From: Sarcomyxa edulis
Taxonomy: Eukaryota; Basidiomycota; Agaricomycetes; Agaricales; Mycenaceae
Direction: 5' to 3'
Assembly: GCA_009761415.1 (NCBI GenBank)
Contig: QUOL01000006.1
Span: forward strand, 1,847,629-1,911,628
Length of the DNA stretch: 64,000 nt
Numbering within the stretch: position 1 is the stretch's first letter; every line of letters starts with the position of its first letter. The position numbers were made by a program, and so were the translations under genes. Of the stretch, positions 1 through 11,667 are shown one piece after another. The notes below the pieces were generated by a model. The model had not been told where the DNA came from and made no database searches. It saw only the letters and a list, made by a program, of their open reading frames with translations.

Positions 1-1223
1 TCCTGAGCATCCAACGACGACAAGACTCTCTGATAGACTGCCTCGTCCTTGTATGTTGTGTATCGCATTCAATGGAAAGAGGGACTAAGTATGTCCTTAC
101 CCCACCGACTGACACCCCATCCCATGACTTGACAATGTCAAGATTTCTGGTCCGAGTCTCGTCGTCGTCGACGCGACACCCATCGTCCAACAACGCTAGA
201 CTAGCCATCGCACAATGACTCGCCTTACTTATAACTAGTCTAGTCTATCGCGCGTTTCCCGCAGAACTCGCCCAGATGGAGAGATCGAATCGAGCGCTAT
301 AAGTGGACTAGCAGACTCAGACGTTGGCTTAGATGGTCTGGATGGATCTTCACTGCTACTAGTATAGGTATGCCTTTATACGCAAATTAAAATTGTCCTA
401 TGCCTCTAACAGACCTGGTAGACACCGGACCGTGATCACTCGGATTCTCACCACCACCACTGCGCCCCCCTCCTCGAAATCTCCGTCGTTTTTTAACCAG
501 TCTCCTCACTACTACATTGCTGTACGCCATGATCATCATCTCCCAATTTGCGGATGCATCGGTCTTCCTGTCAAAACTAAAATAAATGTTCTGCATGGGT
601 CTAGCATCTCCATAGATCAACAGTGTGTTCCTCGGGTGAAGATTCGCCGGTGGATCAACCGACAGTGTGGTTCCTGCCAGGACGTCCGTCTCGACCATTC
701 ACGGTCAACTCGATGGGCGTTATATTGCGGCATTATTGTCGTTTTTCAATCGTGAAGAATCATTGATCTCCAAGGAGCATTCAACTGCCTGTTGAGCACG
801 AAGAGACGCTGATTTCAGGGGAAAATGACATGTCTTTGGGAGGTCAAGGGAAGCTGGCGCTACTGTGACGGGCGAAATCTCAGTGCTTTGTGAGTTCATT
901 CCTCGAATGTAAGCAAGCATTGACTTGTTCGTGAGTAAACCTGAATTTCGGCGGGGCCACATCGGTCATATCTAGACCTTCGGAATGTTCGCTGTCAACT
1001 AAGCGCCAGCCTGGTCCGAAAATAAACCACCAGTGGACGTCAATCTGTCGACCACATGACAACTGCGTGTTCAGTGTGAACACTCTTGTACTCTCAACTG
1101 CTGTTTAGCTCCCCTGAAAGCAATTGTGATCTGTTACACCGTCAGTCCTATCAGGCCGCATCCCCCAATTCTCCTGCTGACATATTGCTCCCAGACTGTT
1201 CGAAACGCAATACGAAACACAAT
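1..1223. other. Upstream region of NLR1, no convincing gene
   Basis: Overlapping open frames on both strands around 390-1080 lack family features or splice structure, so none is called. The first ~130 bases resemble 16081-16190, just upstream of NLR2: both carry a GACGACAAGACTCTCT-like stretch, ACTGCCTCGTC, and GTATGTCCTT followed by a C-rich run. In NLR2 the block lies about 90-190 nt before the ATG, but here it lies over 1 kb before it. Either an insertion separates it from NLR1 or an unseen 5' exon is used. Confidence 0.5.
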
Positions 1224-4200
1224 ATGCTAAAGTTCAAGATATCAGGTACAAGCTTCATAAGTAGTTCGAAGATGTGATGCGATAACTCGTTTTACACAGA
1301 TATCAAGTGCGATGGGCTTCCCGTTGGGAAATTTTACGTTACATTCGTTGTCGAGGATGTATCCAGAGAGACCTCAGTCTCGTCGAAGAAACATGGCGCC
1401 GTCTGGAGCGATGTCTTCTACTTGTGAGATATTTTGTCGTCTATCGTGGATTTGAGACCTTAACACATTCTTGCAGTGACGCGTCCGACACTTCTACGTT
1501 GTCTATCCACGTCTATTCCAAACATCGATTGCGCCGCACAAAATGTGTAGGATCTACCAAAGAAAGTCTCGTATCATTGCTCGACAGCAGCCCTAGTATG
1601 TAGACGCCCATTTTGCTTCCTTCGTAAGCATCAATATTGAATGTCCGAATCGTCTCTTGTAGCTTTGGCTCGCCCCTTGACAATTGCGTCACGCAGTGCT
1701 TCGAAGAAAACTCCCTACATCATTACATTCTCAATCGTGTCGCTTGAGACAGCGCTCACTGCTGCAGAATGTCAGATGGTAGAGGTCGTCGGTCAGGTTG
1801 ACTCGAACACACGTCATGATCAGCTTCCCTCGCAACTTGTCGGGCTGTTAACCATAGTAGACGATGAATCGAATATCGCCGATGTCGAATCCGGGGTCGA
1901 TACATGGACACCACTCCTCAAAAATCTCGAGAAATTCACAGAGATGGTGGATCACATTGCAGAGGTGCATTTTTATAAGCAAGCACAACCGTGGTTCGGT
2001 GATAGCTCATGATCCTTATAGGTCCACCCTTACGCAAAGATGGCGTGGAGTGTCCTATCAGCTGCTCATAAGGTGTGTCGAACTGAAGTTTTCGCCCGTC
2101 CTATAACTTCATTCTGACTTCACTGTCATCATTCTAGATTGTACTGGCACAGGTGAAACGCGATGAAGGCATCGACAGCCTTGCCGCGACTATGCGTGAT
2201 ATGTTCGAGTTCGTTGGCAGAGTGGATGCCCTCAAGAGAATAGAAGCACATACGAAGACCATTGCCAGGATTGTTCGACAAACGACTGAATGTGCTTATT
2301 TCATTCGTGATTATGATCGAGACGGGAAATTTTGTTCGTCGTGTGCTTACTTACACTACCGGATACATACTCACATAAATTGTCTACAGGGATCAAGGCA
2401 GTAAAGAATACGGTGTCGGCGGCCGATTCCACCATAAAGCAATATCAGGAGGCATTTACTCGACTTCGTGAAGAATTCGAAGGTGAGGCTACTATCGAGA
2501 CTGAGATTAGTGTGCTGCGTATCTTGAACAATGTGGAATCCAGCGGTGAGAGGCAATAGTTCAATGTGTTTGTCGATAATGCTTAGCTTGTCCCTGTGTT
2601 TGGCAGATATGAAGGCCGACTTGAACGATATGCATTACGCGAAAGGTGCTGGGTACAGACCGGAAAAAGAATGCCTTCCAAATACTCGCCTCAAGATTAT
2701 CGAAGAGATTATCGATTGGGTCAGCAACCCGCAAGATGGAACTCGTCTCTACTGGCTGAACGGTGTTGCTGGATCCGGGAAAAGTTCTATAACCCACACA
2801 ATTGCCCGCATATTCAAAGAACAAAAGCGACTCGGCTCCTTCTTTGCTTTCGATGTCGCATACCAGGCTGATCGGGGCCCAGATCAGTTGTTCAGTACCA
2901 TCGCCACAAATCTGGCGGACCTTGATCACGAATGGCGAATGGCCCTGTGGAAAATTGTTCAGAACGATCGAGATTTGCGTACTACGCAATCTGCCCAGAG
3001 ACAATTTGACGAGTTTCTTATCAAGGTTTCTCGGAGTTCAGAGCTGAAGATAATTGGACCAATCGTCATAATCATAGATGGATTAGATGAATGTGGAGAC
3101 TCACGACACAGGATCCTTACCGTTCTCGCTGAGGGGATCTTGAATCTGCCTTCAAATTTTCGAATCATCCTCGCCTCTCGTCCGGAAACAGACATCCACG
3201 ACACGTTTTACCAGCAGTCACACGTTCGCTCCAGATCAATGGAGAGCCTTGAACCGGAATCTACAGACAATGACATCCGCACATTTGTCTTGTCTCAACT
3301 GTGCAAGCTCTCGAACAGTCATTGGCCCATTGACTGGCTCGGACGCCTTGTAGAGAAATCCGAACATCTCTTCCAATGGGCATCAACTGCGTGCTGGTTT
3401 ATCATTGGCAGAAAGGTTAATGCTGGATATACACCCAACGAACGGCTTGATATCATCCTGTCAGAAGCGGTAACAACACTCGATTCCCTCTACCTTGAGA
3501 TTTTAACCCGCACGTTTTGTATCGGCGGCGAATCGGATGAGCCGACAATGTATCGCTTTAGACTGGTGATAGGCTCGGTGCTGCTAGCCAAGGCACCACT
3601 GTCTGTGTCTTCATTACAGGAGCTTTGCAAGAATTCACTCCCTCCCGATGTTGTGGCTTCAATCTTGGATCCCCTCGGTTCACTCCTCAGCGGCGTCAAA
3701 GAACAATTGACGCCGGTAAAGCCCCTTCATACTTCCTTCCAGGACTTCCTCGTCGACCAGAGGCGTTGCGGCTTCTTCTACATCGAACCCTCTTTTGCCC
3801 ACCGCGCTCTCGCTCTCGGCTGCTTGCACGTAATGCAACGTGGCCTTCGATTCAATATCTGTGGATTAGAGTCTTCGTATCTCATGAATGACGAGGTTCC
3901 TGACCTCGAATTGCGGGTCGAGACAAACATTCCTCCATATCTTTCTTACGCGTGCAGCTTTTTGACGTATCATCTCGAAAAGACACTAGTTGAAGAATCT
4001 ATTGTGGTGCAAGTGCGGGAGTTGTTGCAACAGTGTTTCTTGTACTGGGTAGAGGTAATGACTTTGGAAGGCAAATCTCGATCCTTGTGCAGGGCATTAG
4101 AATCATTATGTCGTAGTGAATGGTACCTGGTCAGTCCCACGATTTCTAAACATGCGGATGCTCACTATCTCTACCACGGTGTCATCAGGTTGATGAGGCA

Positions 4201-5460
4201 CTTTTTACATTTCTCGACGATGCTCTCGACTTCCTTGATCGATTTGACTCCTTCATGGTGCGAAGTACACCTCACATTTACATATCGGCACTACCCTTCG
4301 AACCGGATTACTCCTCAATATTCAAAACATTCAAGCCTCTGTTCCCGAATACTTTATCGCCGAATGCTCCATCTCTCACTCGACTCCGGCGATTTGGATC
4401 GAGATTAGACTTGCCGGTGCCAATGGCCCAGTGTTCGTTCTCTCCCGATGGCCGGTACATCATATGTTTATCAGACTCAGCCCGACTTGACTTGCGCGAT
4501 ACGGCTACTGGTGAACTAACTTTGTCAATTCACGGAGGAGGCGAAATCACAGCCATAGTATGTTCTCCAGATAGCTCACGCATATGCGCCGGTTATAAAG
4601 ATGGCACTGTCAAGGTATGGGCATCCGCACACACTAGACTTACCCCCACGCTCCTCAAGCATACATCCACCATCACATGCCTGACTTTTTCGCCTGACGG
4701 CCTGTATGTTGCTTCGGCATCAGAAGATATGTCTATATATCTCTGGACTCTCTCAGATCCTCTATCTCCCCCAAGAATATTCAAGGGCCTCACTTCGATT
4801 CCCGAGATAGTTATGTTCTCGCCAGATAGCACGCGCATTATATCCGGCTCACATTGCGAGATTGTCATTTGGCCTTTGGCCAATGACCGGGATAGCTCCA
4901 CATTCATTTCTCATGAATTTGCGAGTAACAAGTGCGTATTTTCCATTTCGTCGGATGGCAGGTATCTGGCTACCGGAGAATATGGTGAAGGCATTTATTT
5001 GTGGGACACGGAGAGCATTAACCTCAGGTCTCTCCTTCGTCATCGCGCTCCAGGTGTGAACTGGGCAAATTCTATCTCCTTCTCTCCCCATGACACGCAT
5101 ATTGCATCTTCTGGCTCGGGCGGACTTCATGTTTGGGATATGGAGACCCATGATCTCATTAAATATCTCCCAACGCTAAAGACTGCACTCAGCATCAGAT
5201 TTCTACCGAATCAGACTCATGTGCTCCTAGCATTTGGTCATGGAATCCTGGAAAAGATCAACTATATGGACGACGGAAAGGAGGACTGTTTAGATCTGTG
5301 GTATTGGGCTCCCAGTAAGCTCTTGAAAGGGTATGTCACGGAGTTCTTGCCTATCTACAAAACTACAGTTGTCCTGGGAGGCTCAGTTAAGGGGCTCGAT
5401 TTATCCAAGTTTGTTCATGGGAAACGCTGGATAGAGTGTAGAGGTGTAGCGGATTCCTAA
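1224..5460 (+). CDS. NLR1: C2-helical-NACHT-WD40 receptor, 9 exons
   Basis: Putative cytosolic STAND NTPase of the fungal NLR type. Exons: 1224-1245, 1300-1423, 1477-1595, 1663-1964, 2022-2072, 2138-2333, 2390-2545, 2607-4129, 4189-5460. The phases close to an uninterrupted 1254-residue frame. Residues ~1-130 look like a C2 sandwich (GKFYVTFVV, HVYSKHRLR). Residues ~185-320 are helical and include the 51-nt exon (VHPYAKMAWSVL). NACHT follows the HYAKGAGYR motif, with P-loop GVAGSGKSS near residue 375 and Walker B VIIIDGLDEC near 477. The last exon begins the conserved linker (PHIYISALPF) and then gives six or seven WD40 repeats (SPDGRY, VKVW, YLWDTES). In this architecture the propeller is expected to sense a ligand and NACHT to oligomerise. 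The start was chosen because exon 1 matches NLR2 exon 1 in frame and length class. The ligand is unknown. Confidence 0.85.
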
Positions 5461-5971
5461 TTGTTCTTCGAGAAAATATAAGTATTCGTTTCAGGTTGTA
5501 TACACTCTGATTTCGATTTCACAGGCGGCTGTTTGGCCGCGGTGTCGAAGCACAACAACCGCTACCCAGTCACGGACGGTCACAGACTCATTGTCGTCGA
5601 CAGTCGTTGACGCGACGTCCATCGTCCAGACGTTCAACATTCAACGTTCAACGCCGATACAGACGCGTGATCATGGATTCTCGTCTCGTCTCCCCTGGAT
5701 CCGACTAATCCATCCGTCCTGGTTCGTGCATCTGAGCGAAGTAATGATCAGCCTGCTCCTAGCGTGCGTGGATTTTCGGATCTCACGAAATTTGACGATC
5801 CTAGTGTCGACATCTAAGGACCCATTTTTGATACCTCGCGTACCTGAATTTCACCACGATATTAATACGATATATCGACAATGACAGAGCAGGAAAGTGA
5901 GGAAATGAACCGAAATTAGGGCGAGCACAAAAGACAATGACAATGATGTTGTCGACTAGTAGAAGACTTAC
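5461..5971. other. Intergenic, no gene seen
   Basis: Region after the NLR1 stop. It contains a CGACGCGACGTCCATCGTCCA stretch resembling one near 170-190 upstream of NLR1. Short open frames here have no recognisable features. Confidence 0.4.
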
Positions 5972-6390
5972 TTCAGGTATCATCGACAAAGCAATCCGCG
6001 CTGACATGATATACGGATATAGCTACAGATAGGGTGGTCAGTTCGGAAGGCATTAATCGTGGGACACCACACTTCTACCTCCCGCACTAGCCGGGCGCTC
6101 TTGACATTTTCCAAAGATTCCAAGGCTATAACCTTTTTCGCAAGTGACTCCTTGGCATTGGCAATTGGACGAGCGAGGATGTTAACTACCCCAGCGACCA
6201 CTGCATCAATGGTCGGCCTTGATCGAGCATTATGGGCTGAGGCGTGTACTATAAGATGCTGCTCGGTATCTGTGACCTGTGGGTACTTGGGCCAATCAAG
6301 GTTGTTGCCTTCTTGAGAGACGTGATGACGAACATTGGCGTCGACATTGATGTAATAGTAAGGAAGCTTGTTGGTGAGGTAGGACGAGCA
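5972..6390 (-). pseudogene. Relic of kinase C-lobe plus 51-nt helical exon
   Basis: On the minus strand, ~6390-6073 encodes the end of a protein-kinase C-lobe resembling the kinase-lectin gene at 40874-43813: NKLPYYYI against EKLPYYYI, then a SRPTIDAVV helix and SLAKKVIALE. A donor-like GTGTGG at 6072 and an acceptor CTGTAG at 6023 frame an exon 5972-6022 of exactly 51 nt (LYPYIMSARIALSMIPE), matching [17 protein letters not shown] in the intact gene. It is followed by a good donor, GTAAGT. No Gly-loop, HGD or DFG exon was found upstream (6.4-7 kb) and no continuation of the helical bundle downstream. I read it as a fossil of a second kinase-helical gene, although the remaining frames are open. 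Confidence 0.7.
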
Positions 6391-7569
6391 AGATTTAGAG
6401 CCAACCCCGAAACAGCTACATGATGAACTAAGACATACCTTCAGTCTAATGACGTATAACCTGTCCTCTGTTCCCATATCTTCCAACATCCGGATCGATC
6501 ATCGTCCTTCTTCTTTTAATGTCCAAGTCACGACTCGGAGGCGTTGGAATCATCGGGGAATTTGTCGGCAGGGAGGGGATTGCTCGACGTATCTGTTGGG
6601 AAATGAGAACTGTAAAATGATACGTTCGAATGGATTGTGACTCACCGAGAATTGACTCTTCTGCTGTTTTTGTTCGACCGTCTTCCCCTCGCTTCTGAAA
6701 TCCAGAGCATCGCTTTAAGCCTGCATATTGGTAGTTCTCCATCAGCCCTGGTCTGTGACTATTGAACACACGAGACGAAAATCGAGTTTGTATGCAGGCG
6801 TGAATCAGACCTGTGCGTACGAGCCTCGATTCTAGGTTTGATTTTCAGAAGTGTTCAAGACTGGGGATTACTCAACCAGAGAAATGGCGTACATGTTGAG
6901 TGGAGAGCTCAAAAGGGGGCAGGCAGTTCGAGAGAAGACGAGGCTAGAACAAAGTGGAAGTCTACTGCCGACACAAGATCTTTAGGTGGATAAATTATTT
7001 GCATGATTAGAGGGCAAAGACACACTTTTGATGTTGCAAGGCAATCCGCCCCATCTCCATCTATCTAAGCCAACACCAGAGTTTTCTAGCCATCCGTTGT
7101 CCTTCATGGAAGCTTCAACGGGAGGTTCTGCGAGAGCAATGGACTGGACGCGAGGCGCGTCATCCTTGTGCGATAAGCATAGACGTCGTCAAACGGCAGG
7201 CCCGAGCTCGGACTTGGAGTTACAACGTTCAGAACGAGAAGTTTTGAGCCTGATCATGTAGACGCGTTTTATCGTGACGCGAACCACGGAGGACGAAACT
7301 TGAGCGATTTTGGTGATCTAAAGACAACGGATCATGTAAGAAAGACAACAAGGGGTAGATGATGGAGTGCCAGAAGTGGTGGTTATAGGTGGAAGGTAAC
7401 GATCAGGTAGCCCAGCTATAAACGCGTTCTGACTTGGTTCTGACTGAGACTATAGATCAACGTCTTGCCACCAACTCGACAATTTACAAATGTGAGCCCT
7501 TTCTCCCCAATCCAGAGTACTTCTTGGCGTTGATGAACTGCTCCATTGCTCTCTAAACCCATTCTATAG
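6391..7569. other. Intergenic, no gene seen
   Basis: Searched for the missing N-terminal kinase exons of the adjacent relic (glycine loop, VAIK, HGDLK, DFG) without success. No other coding signal is convincing. Confidence 0.4.
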
Positions 7570-9387
7570 ATGAATGGATCACCACTTGAAGACAGCTGCG
7601 ACTCTGACTCCGAGTCGCCCACACCACGTCGGCCCATAGACATGAATCGCGTCAGAGTGGCCCTAATATCTGATTCCGACACACCATCCGTTGATCCAGT
7701 ACCAACGATTCACGAAATAGAGCAGGTGGTGAGCGCATTCCTTCGAAGTTTGAACGATGAACGCGTCCTAGACATCGACTCCTTTTTGTTGACCATGCAG
7801 ATTTCGTATGTCAGTCGAAATCTGTACCATGAACTCATGGATGGAGTACTCCAAGAGCCACGAGCTGCTTCAATAAGAGAGCTCTTAGTCAAAGAAGAAC
7901 AAGAACTGAAACACGTATTGGATAAGATCGCTCGGTCCCCATGTCTCCTCGACGCGGACGGCATACAGTACATCTCTTGTCGAAGTAAAATCGACACCTA
8001 TCGGGCTATACTTGCACCTGTCCGTCGTCTCCCGCCCGAAATCGTTTCCGAGATATTCCTGCTCTTGATGTGGAGTCGCCACTTTGGAGATGTAGTCCAC
8101 GACTGCACTCGAAAAGAAGAACCTTTCAGTCTTCGACCGTACACAGATCCTCTGATGATCTGTCACATCTGCCCTTCGTGGAGGCAAATTGCTCTGGGTT
8201 ACTCGAGCCTTTGGACGAACATTCACCTCTATTTCACTCCCCGCAACTCTAGGTCTGGTGACGCCCTCAACGCCATGACGACGTGGATAGACCGCACGAG
8301 ATCGACTCCTTTCTCGATAAAGATCTCTGCAGAAAGCCAAGACGTCTCTTTTGACGGCATCATCAAGGCTCTCATACCTCGCATCTCAACTTGCCGAAGC
8401 TTTACAGTATCCGCTCCACCTGTCCTTTTCGATCAGCTAGATCTATCGACACTATTATCTGGTCCACTCCGTCTTTTGGAACATCTGACACTCTCTGTGA
8501 AAACAGACCCCCGGACCAGCTTCCCATTCGAATGGGATCCGTCGAGTACTCCGTTCAATGATGCACCTCGCTTGCGGGCCATCCACATATCGGAAGTTCG
8601 ACTACCTGATCTAGAATCCTTGATGTTCCCGTGGTCGCAACTGGTGGACCTCTCGCTGGACTGTGTCGAGTACGATCGATATTCTGTAGAAACCCTTCGA
8701 CACTGCGTGAACCTGGAAAGACTGCATCTGTTTATCATTCAGCAAAACAACTCCGACAGACCTGATGCCTTTGCCTCCTCGTCCCCTGCCGTTCTGCCCA
8801 AACTCAGTTCCTTCACTCTCATTATCCGTACCCATGGCCTACAATACGTCTTTCAGTCCTTGACTCTCCCTGTTCTCGACAAACTCAGCATCACTGCTGT
8901 TTCGCATATCGAGACAGGATGGCCCGCATCAGAATTCTCGGAACTACAAGTTCGGTCTGCATTCACCTTGACGGATCTTCAGCTCCGGCTGAACTGGCTT
9001 TCGTTACCCCCCAATGGGTTCATCACGTTGCTTCGTACACTACCATCCCTAAAAAAACTCTCCTCCCATTGCTGTGGCTGCGACGACGCCTTCTTTCGAG
9101 CACTATCCTATTCAGCAGAGAGCCCGAACGAGGAGTCGACTCTGCTCCCGCAATTACAAGATCTTACCATTGTAGAAGATGGAGAGTTTGACGATACAGA
9201 AGTGGCTAGTATGATTGAGTCTCGGTGGTGGACCATTCAGCCTACCTCTATCCGACCACGTCTAAAGCACGTCTTCATCGCAGCATGTGAGTATCCTAGT
9301 GGCGCAGTCCAAGACCGTTTAGGAAAATGTCGCAAGGGCGGCCTCCAGGTTGTCTATACGAGCCTTCCGGGACAGTTGGAGACGTAG
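7570..9387 (+). CDS. F-box-like protein, single exon
   Basis: 605-residue intronless frame. After an acidic, Ser-rich N-terminus (~1-30) and a helical stretch (~70-140, VKEEQELKHVLDKI), residues ~155-215 form the agaricomycete F-box-like signature: PVRRLPPEIVSEIF, then a gap and ICPSWRQIALGYSSLWTNI. The rest is leucine-rich with irregular repeats (LLEHLTLSV, LPKLSSFTL, LQDLTIVE), as in F-box/LRR-like substrate adaptors. Such proteins recruit targets to SCF ubiquitin ligases through SKP1. These families are hugely expanded in agaricomycetes, so the substrate cannot be guessed. The first ATG of the open frame was taken as the start. No link to the neighbouring NLR genes is visible beyond position. 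Confidence 0.85.
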   Translation: MNGSPLEDSCDSDSESPTPRRPIDMNRVRVALISDSDTPSVDPVPTIHEIEQVVSAFLRSLNDERVLDIDSFLLTMQISYVSRNLYHELMDGVLQEPRAASIRELLVKEEQELKHVLDKIARSPCLLDADGIQYISCRSKIDTYRAILAPVRRLPPEIVSEIFLLLMWSRHFGDVVHDCTRKEEPFSLRPYTDPLMICHICPSWRQIALGYSSLWTNIHLYFTPRNSRSGDALNAMTTWIDRTRSTPFSIKISAESQDVSFDGIIKALIPRISTCRSFTVSAPPVLFDQLDLSTLLSGPLRLLEHLTLSVKTDPRTSFPFEWDPSSTPFNDAPRLRAIHISEVRLPDLESLMFPWSQLVDLSLDCVEYDRYSVETLRHCVNLERLHLFIIQQNNSDRPDAFASSSPAVLPKLSSFTLIIRTHGLQYVFQSLTLPVLDKLSITAVSHIETGWPASEFSELQVRSAFTLTDLQLRLNWLSLPPNGFITLLRTLPSLKKLSSHCCGCDDAFFRALSYSAESPNEESTLLPQLQDLTIVEDGEFDDTEVASMIESRWWTIQPTSIRPRLKHVFIAACEYPSGAVQDRLGKCRKGGLQVVYTSLPGQLET

Positions 9388-11553
9388 ACGGTAAATCATT
9401 GGATCCAGTTTCGAAAGGTACGCGCAGAGGCTTGAATAACCTGTTCTTGCTGATGCAGGATCACATTAGCAACCTCTCGTTCTCTTGAACGGCTTGTCTC
9501 AGGCAATCCTGCTAAGGGGGAAAATGGAGGTTGGCACGACTAGGAGAAGTCGTTGTACATTGTGCCAGTAGCTATAATTTTTCTGATACATACGCGTGGA
9601 TGCGCGCAGTAATAGAAAAAAGACGTATTACAATGAACTATGGACTCGTCGGATAGCGCAAACTGAGTGCGTCAATATCAGAGAAGTGTTGTGAGAGAAA
9701 CCGTGACGTACCTATTCCGCAGATCGTCCGAAAACTGGTTGATGGCAGATAATTGAGGTGCTCTGGAGAAGCGGGGGGTACCCTGATGACGAGAATGAAG
9801 AGAAGGTTGAACGACCTTGAACGACGTGACGAAGACTCACCGTAGACTCTTCCATTTCAGAGCGGACCTTCTTCCCTTCTCCCCATCCATCAGATATTCA
9901 CATGTTTCCATATTCACCCACTGGTGTTTGGGTAGTTAAGCGTGAACTCGCGAGACAAGAGCCGGGGAATCAGTGATGGCGTGAAGGGGCGACAAAAAGG
10001 AACAGGTATGCGCTGTTGACCATCGGGAAAAATCAGCTAAGCGTCGACGCTCTATCGTCCAGCTTAGGAAGACGTTCTCGGACCATCTGCAATCAACCCA
10101 GGATTCCTGAAAGAATTAAGCACACGAAATCATCTGTTTCTCGAGCGTGTATGGCCGTTGACAACCACCATTTTCCCGACCAATGATAAGACTTACAATG
10201 TTTACATATCAAAACGTCCAGGAAAGCCATGAGAGTGACTGCAGAGCTCAGATTCTCCGAGTCATCCGTTCAGTCGTTGGATGGAGCCATTCGTTCAGTT
10301 GACGTCGTTGGAAAGACTTAGCTAAGATAGGAACAAGGGTAAGACCGCGACGTCGCACGGATACCAAGATCTACGCTCGAACAGGCCGCTTATCAGGCCT
10401 ACAGCGTCACACTGGAAGATACCTCAGATAGTCTGGGGTATCCAGATGTTGCTGATGAAGAGGATAAGCGGGGTGTTCCAGGATAGGATCTAGTTGGAAA
10501 AGAGCCTCAGTGGCTAGAGCACTAGCATATTTGACAAAATAGATATCTCGTGGACTCGTACCACTGCATTTTGGAAGCGAAGCGAACGAGCCAGTAGGAA
10601 ATGAAGCCAAAGACCCGAAATCAGGTGATTATCTAGTCGAAGTGAAGCTGGAGAAGTAACGCCTCAGGTATCGGTATCGAGGTGTCCTAAGTTGTGTTGT
10701 AATGCTGGGTCGAGAGGTCCGTGTCAGAGTAGAAATGAGATATGAGGATCGGAAAAGGGTTATCTGATGGAGTCAATCACGCGATCACGATCGATCGGTC
10801 CTCCCCATCTTTCTCTCCCAACCAACTCCCAACATGATCGTGTTGTGCAACGCATACTAGCTTTGGACTAGCTACAAACTAGCTAGTTAGCTATACCTCG
10901 AAGGATCCCTACCTCAAACGATGACTAGTAGCTAGGGTGGCTAAATGGTACACACGTAGGCTTGGACCAACGAGTACGTACCCTTTACGCTCGCGGAGAA
11001 TGTGGGTATCTTTCCAAGTGAGTCACTTCGCGATCGCGTTATCACTAGCTCAGTGTAATCTCTATCCTGATTTGCAGAGATTATCTCGGTGTGGAGTAAG
11101 ACTTACAAGCTCCCAACTCTACACCGCATTCCTCGACACATCCGAAAGCCGTGCACGAGTTCCCTCATCTCAGCGGATACATCGACGATGCCCATACCTG
11201 ATCTTGAGACTGGTAGTAAATTCATCGATACGTACATCTTGCATCGAAGACGGAAACTGGCCTGAATCGTCATGTAGTCCCCATTAATCTCCACGTCTTC
11301 CTTTCGACTTTGCAGCCTCAACAATCGTGTCTTGCCAGGTCTAGCCCATCGCCATAAGAGATTGTTTCTGGGTCTCAGGAAGTTATTTTGACTTGAACGA
11401 AGTACGTTAATGCAATCAAATTCAAAGTCTATGGGACGGAATGGTGCGTCTTCAAGTTCTACTCCTGATCACTGTTTATGTACAGTTCTCAGCTCGATAC
11501 GCGCTTGCACCTTCGATCCTGGTTGCGGATAACATCTCAGGCGCTGTCCTGAC
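9388..11553. other. Long gene-poor stretch
   Basis: No family could be recognised. A cluster of CTAGCT-type words (about 10857-10896, e.g. ACTAGCTAGTTAGCTAT) is locally palindromic. A possible minus-strand frame at 10407-10610 and spliced-looking sequence near 10937-11290 cannot be tied to any domain and are not called. Confidence 0.4.
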
Positions 11554-11560
11554 TATAAAA
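11554..11560 (+). promoter_or_regulatory. TATA box of the PLAC8-like gene
   Basis: TATAAAA lies 108 nt before the first ATG of the PLAC8-type gene, followed by a pyrimidine-rich and CAACAGCAACA-type leader typical of fungal 5'UTRs. Confidence 0.5.
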
Positions 11561-11667
11561 CCCACCTCGTGGTCAGTGCCCAACTCGCTGCTCCCTTTCT
11601 TTACACCCGAGTACTAGTTTGATATTCGCATTCGACGCCACAGCAACTACAACAGCAACAGTCGCAC

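Noticed and set aside
387..755. Overlapping ORFs of 103 and 120 codons upstream of NLR1
   Set aside because: Opposite-strand overlaps with no domain, splice pattern or paralogue support.
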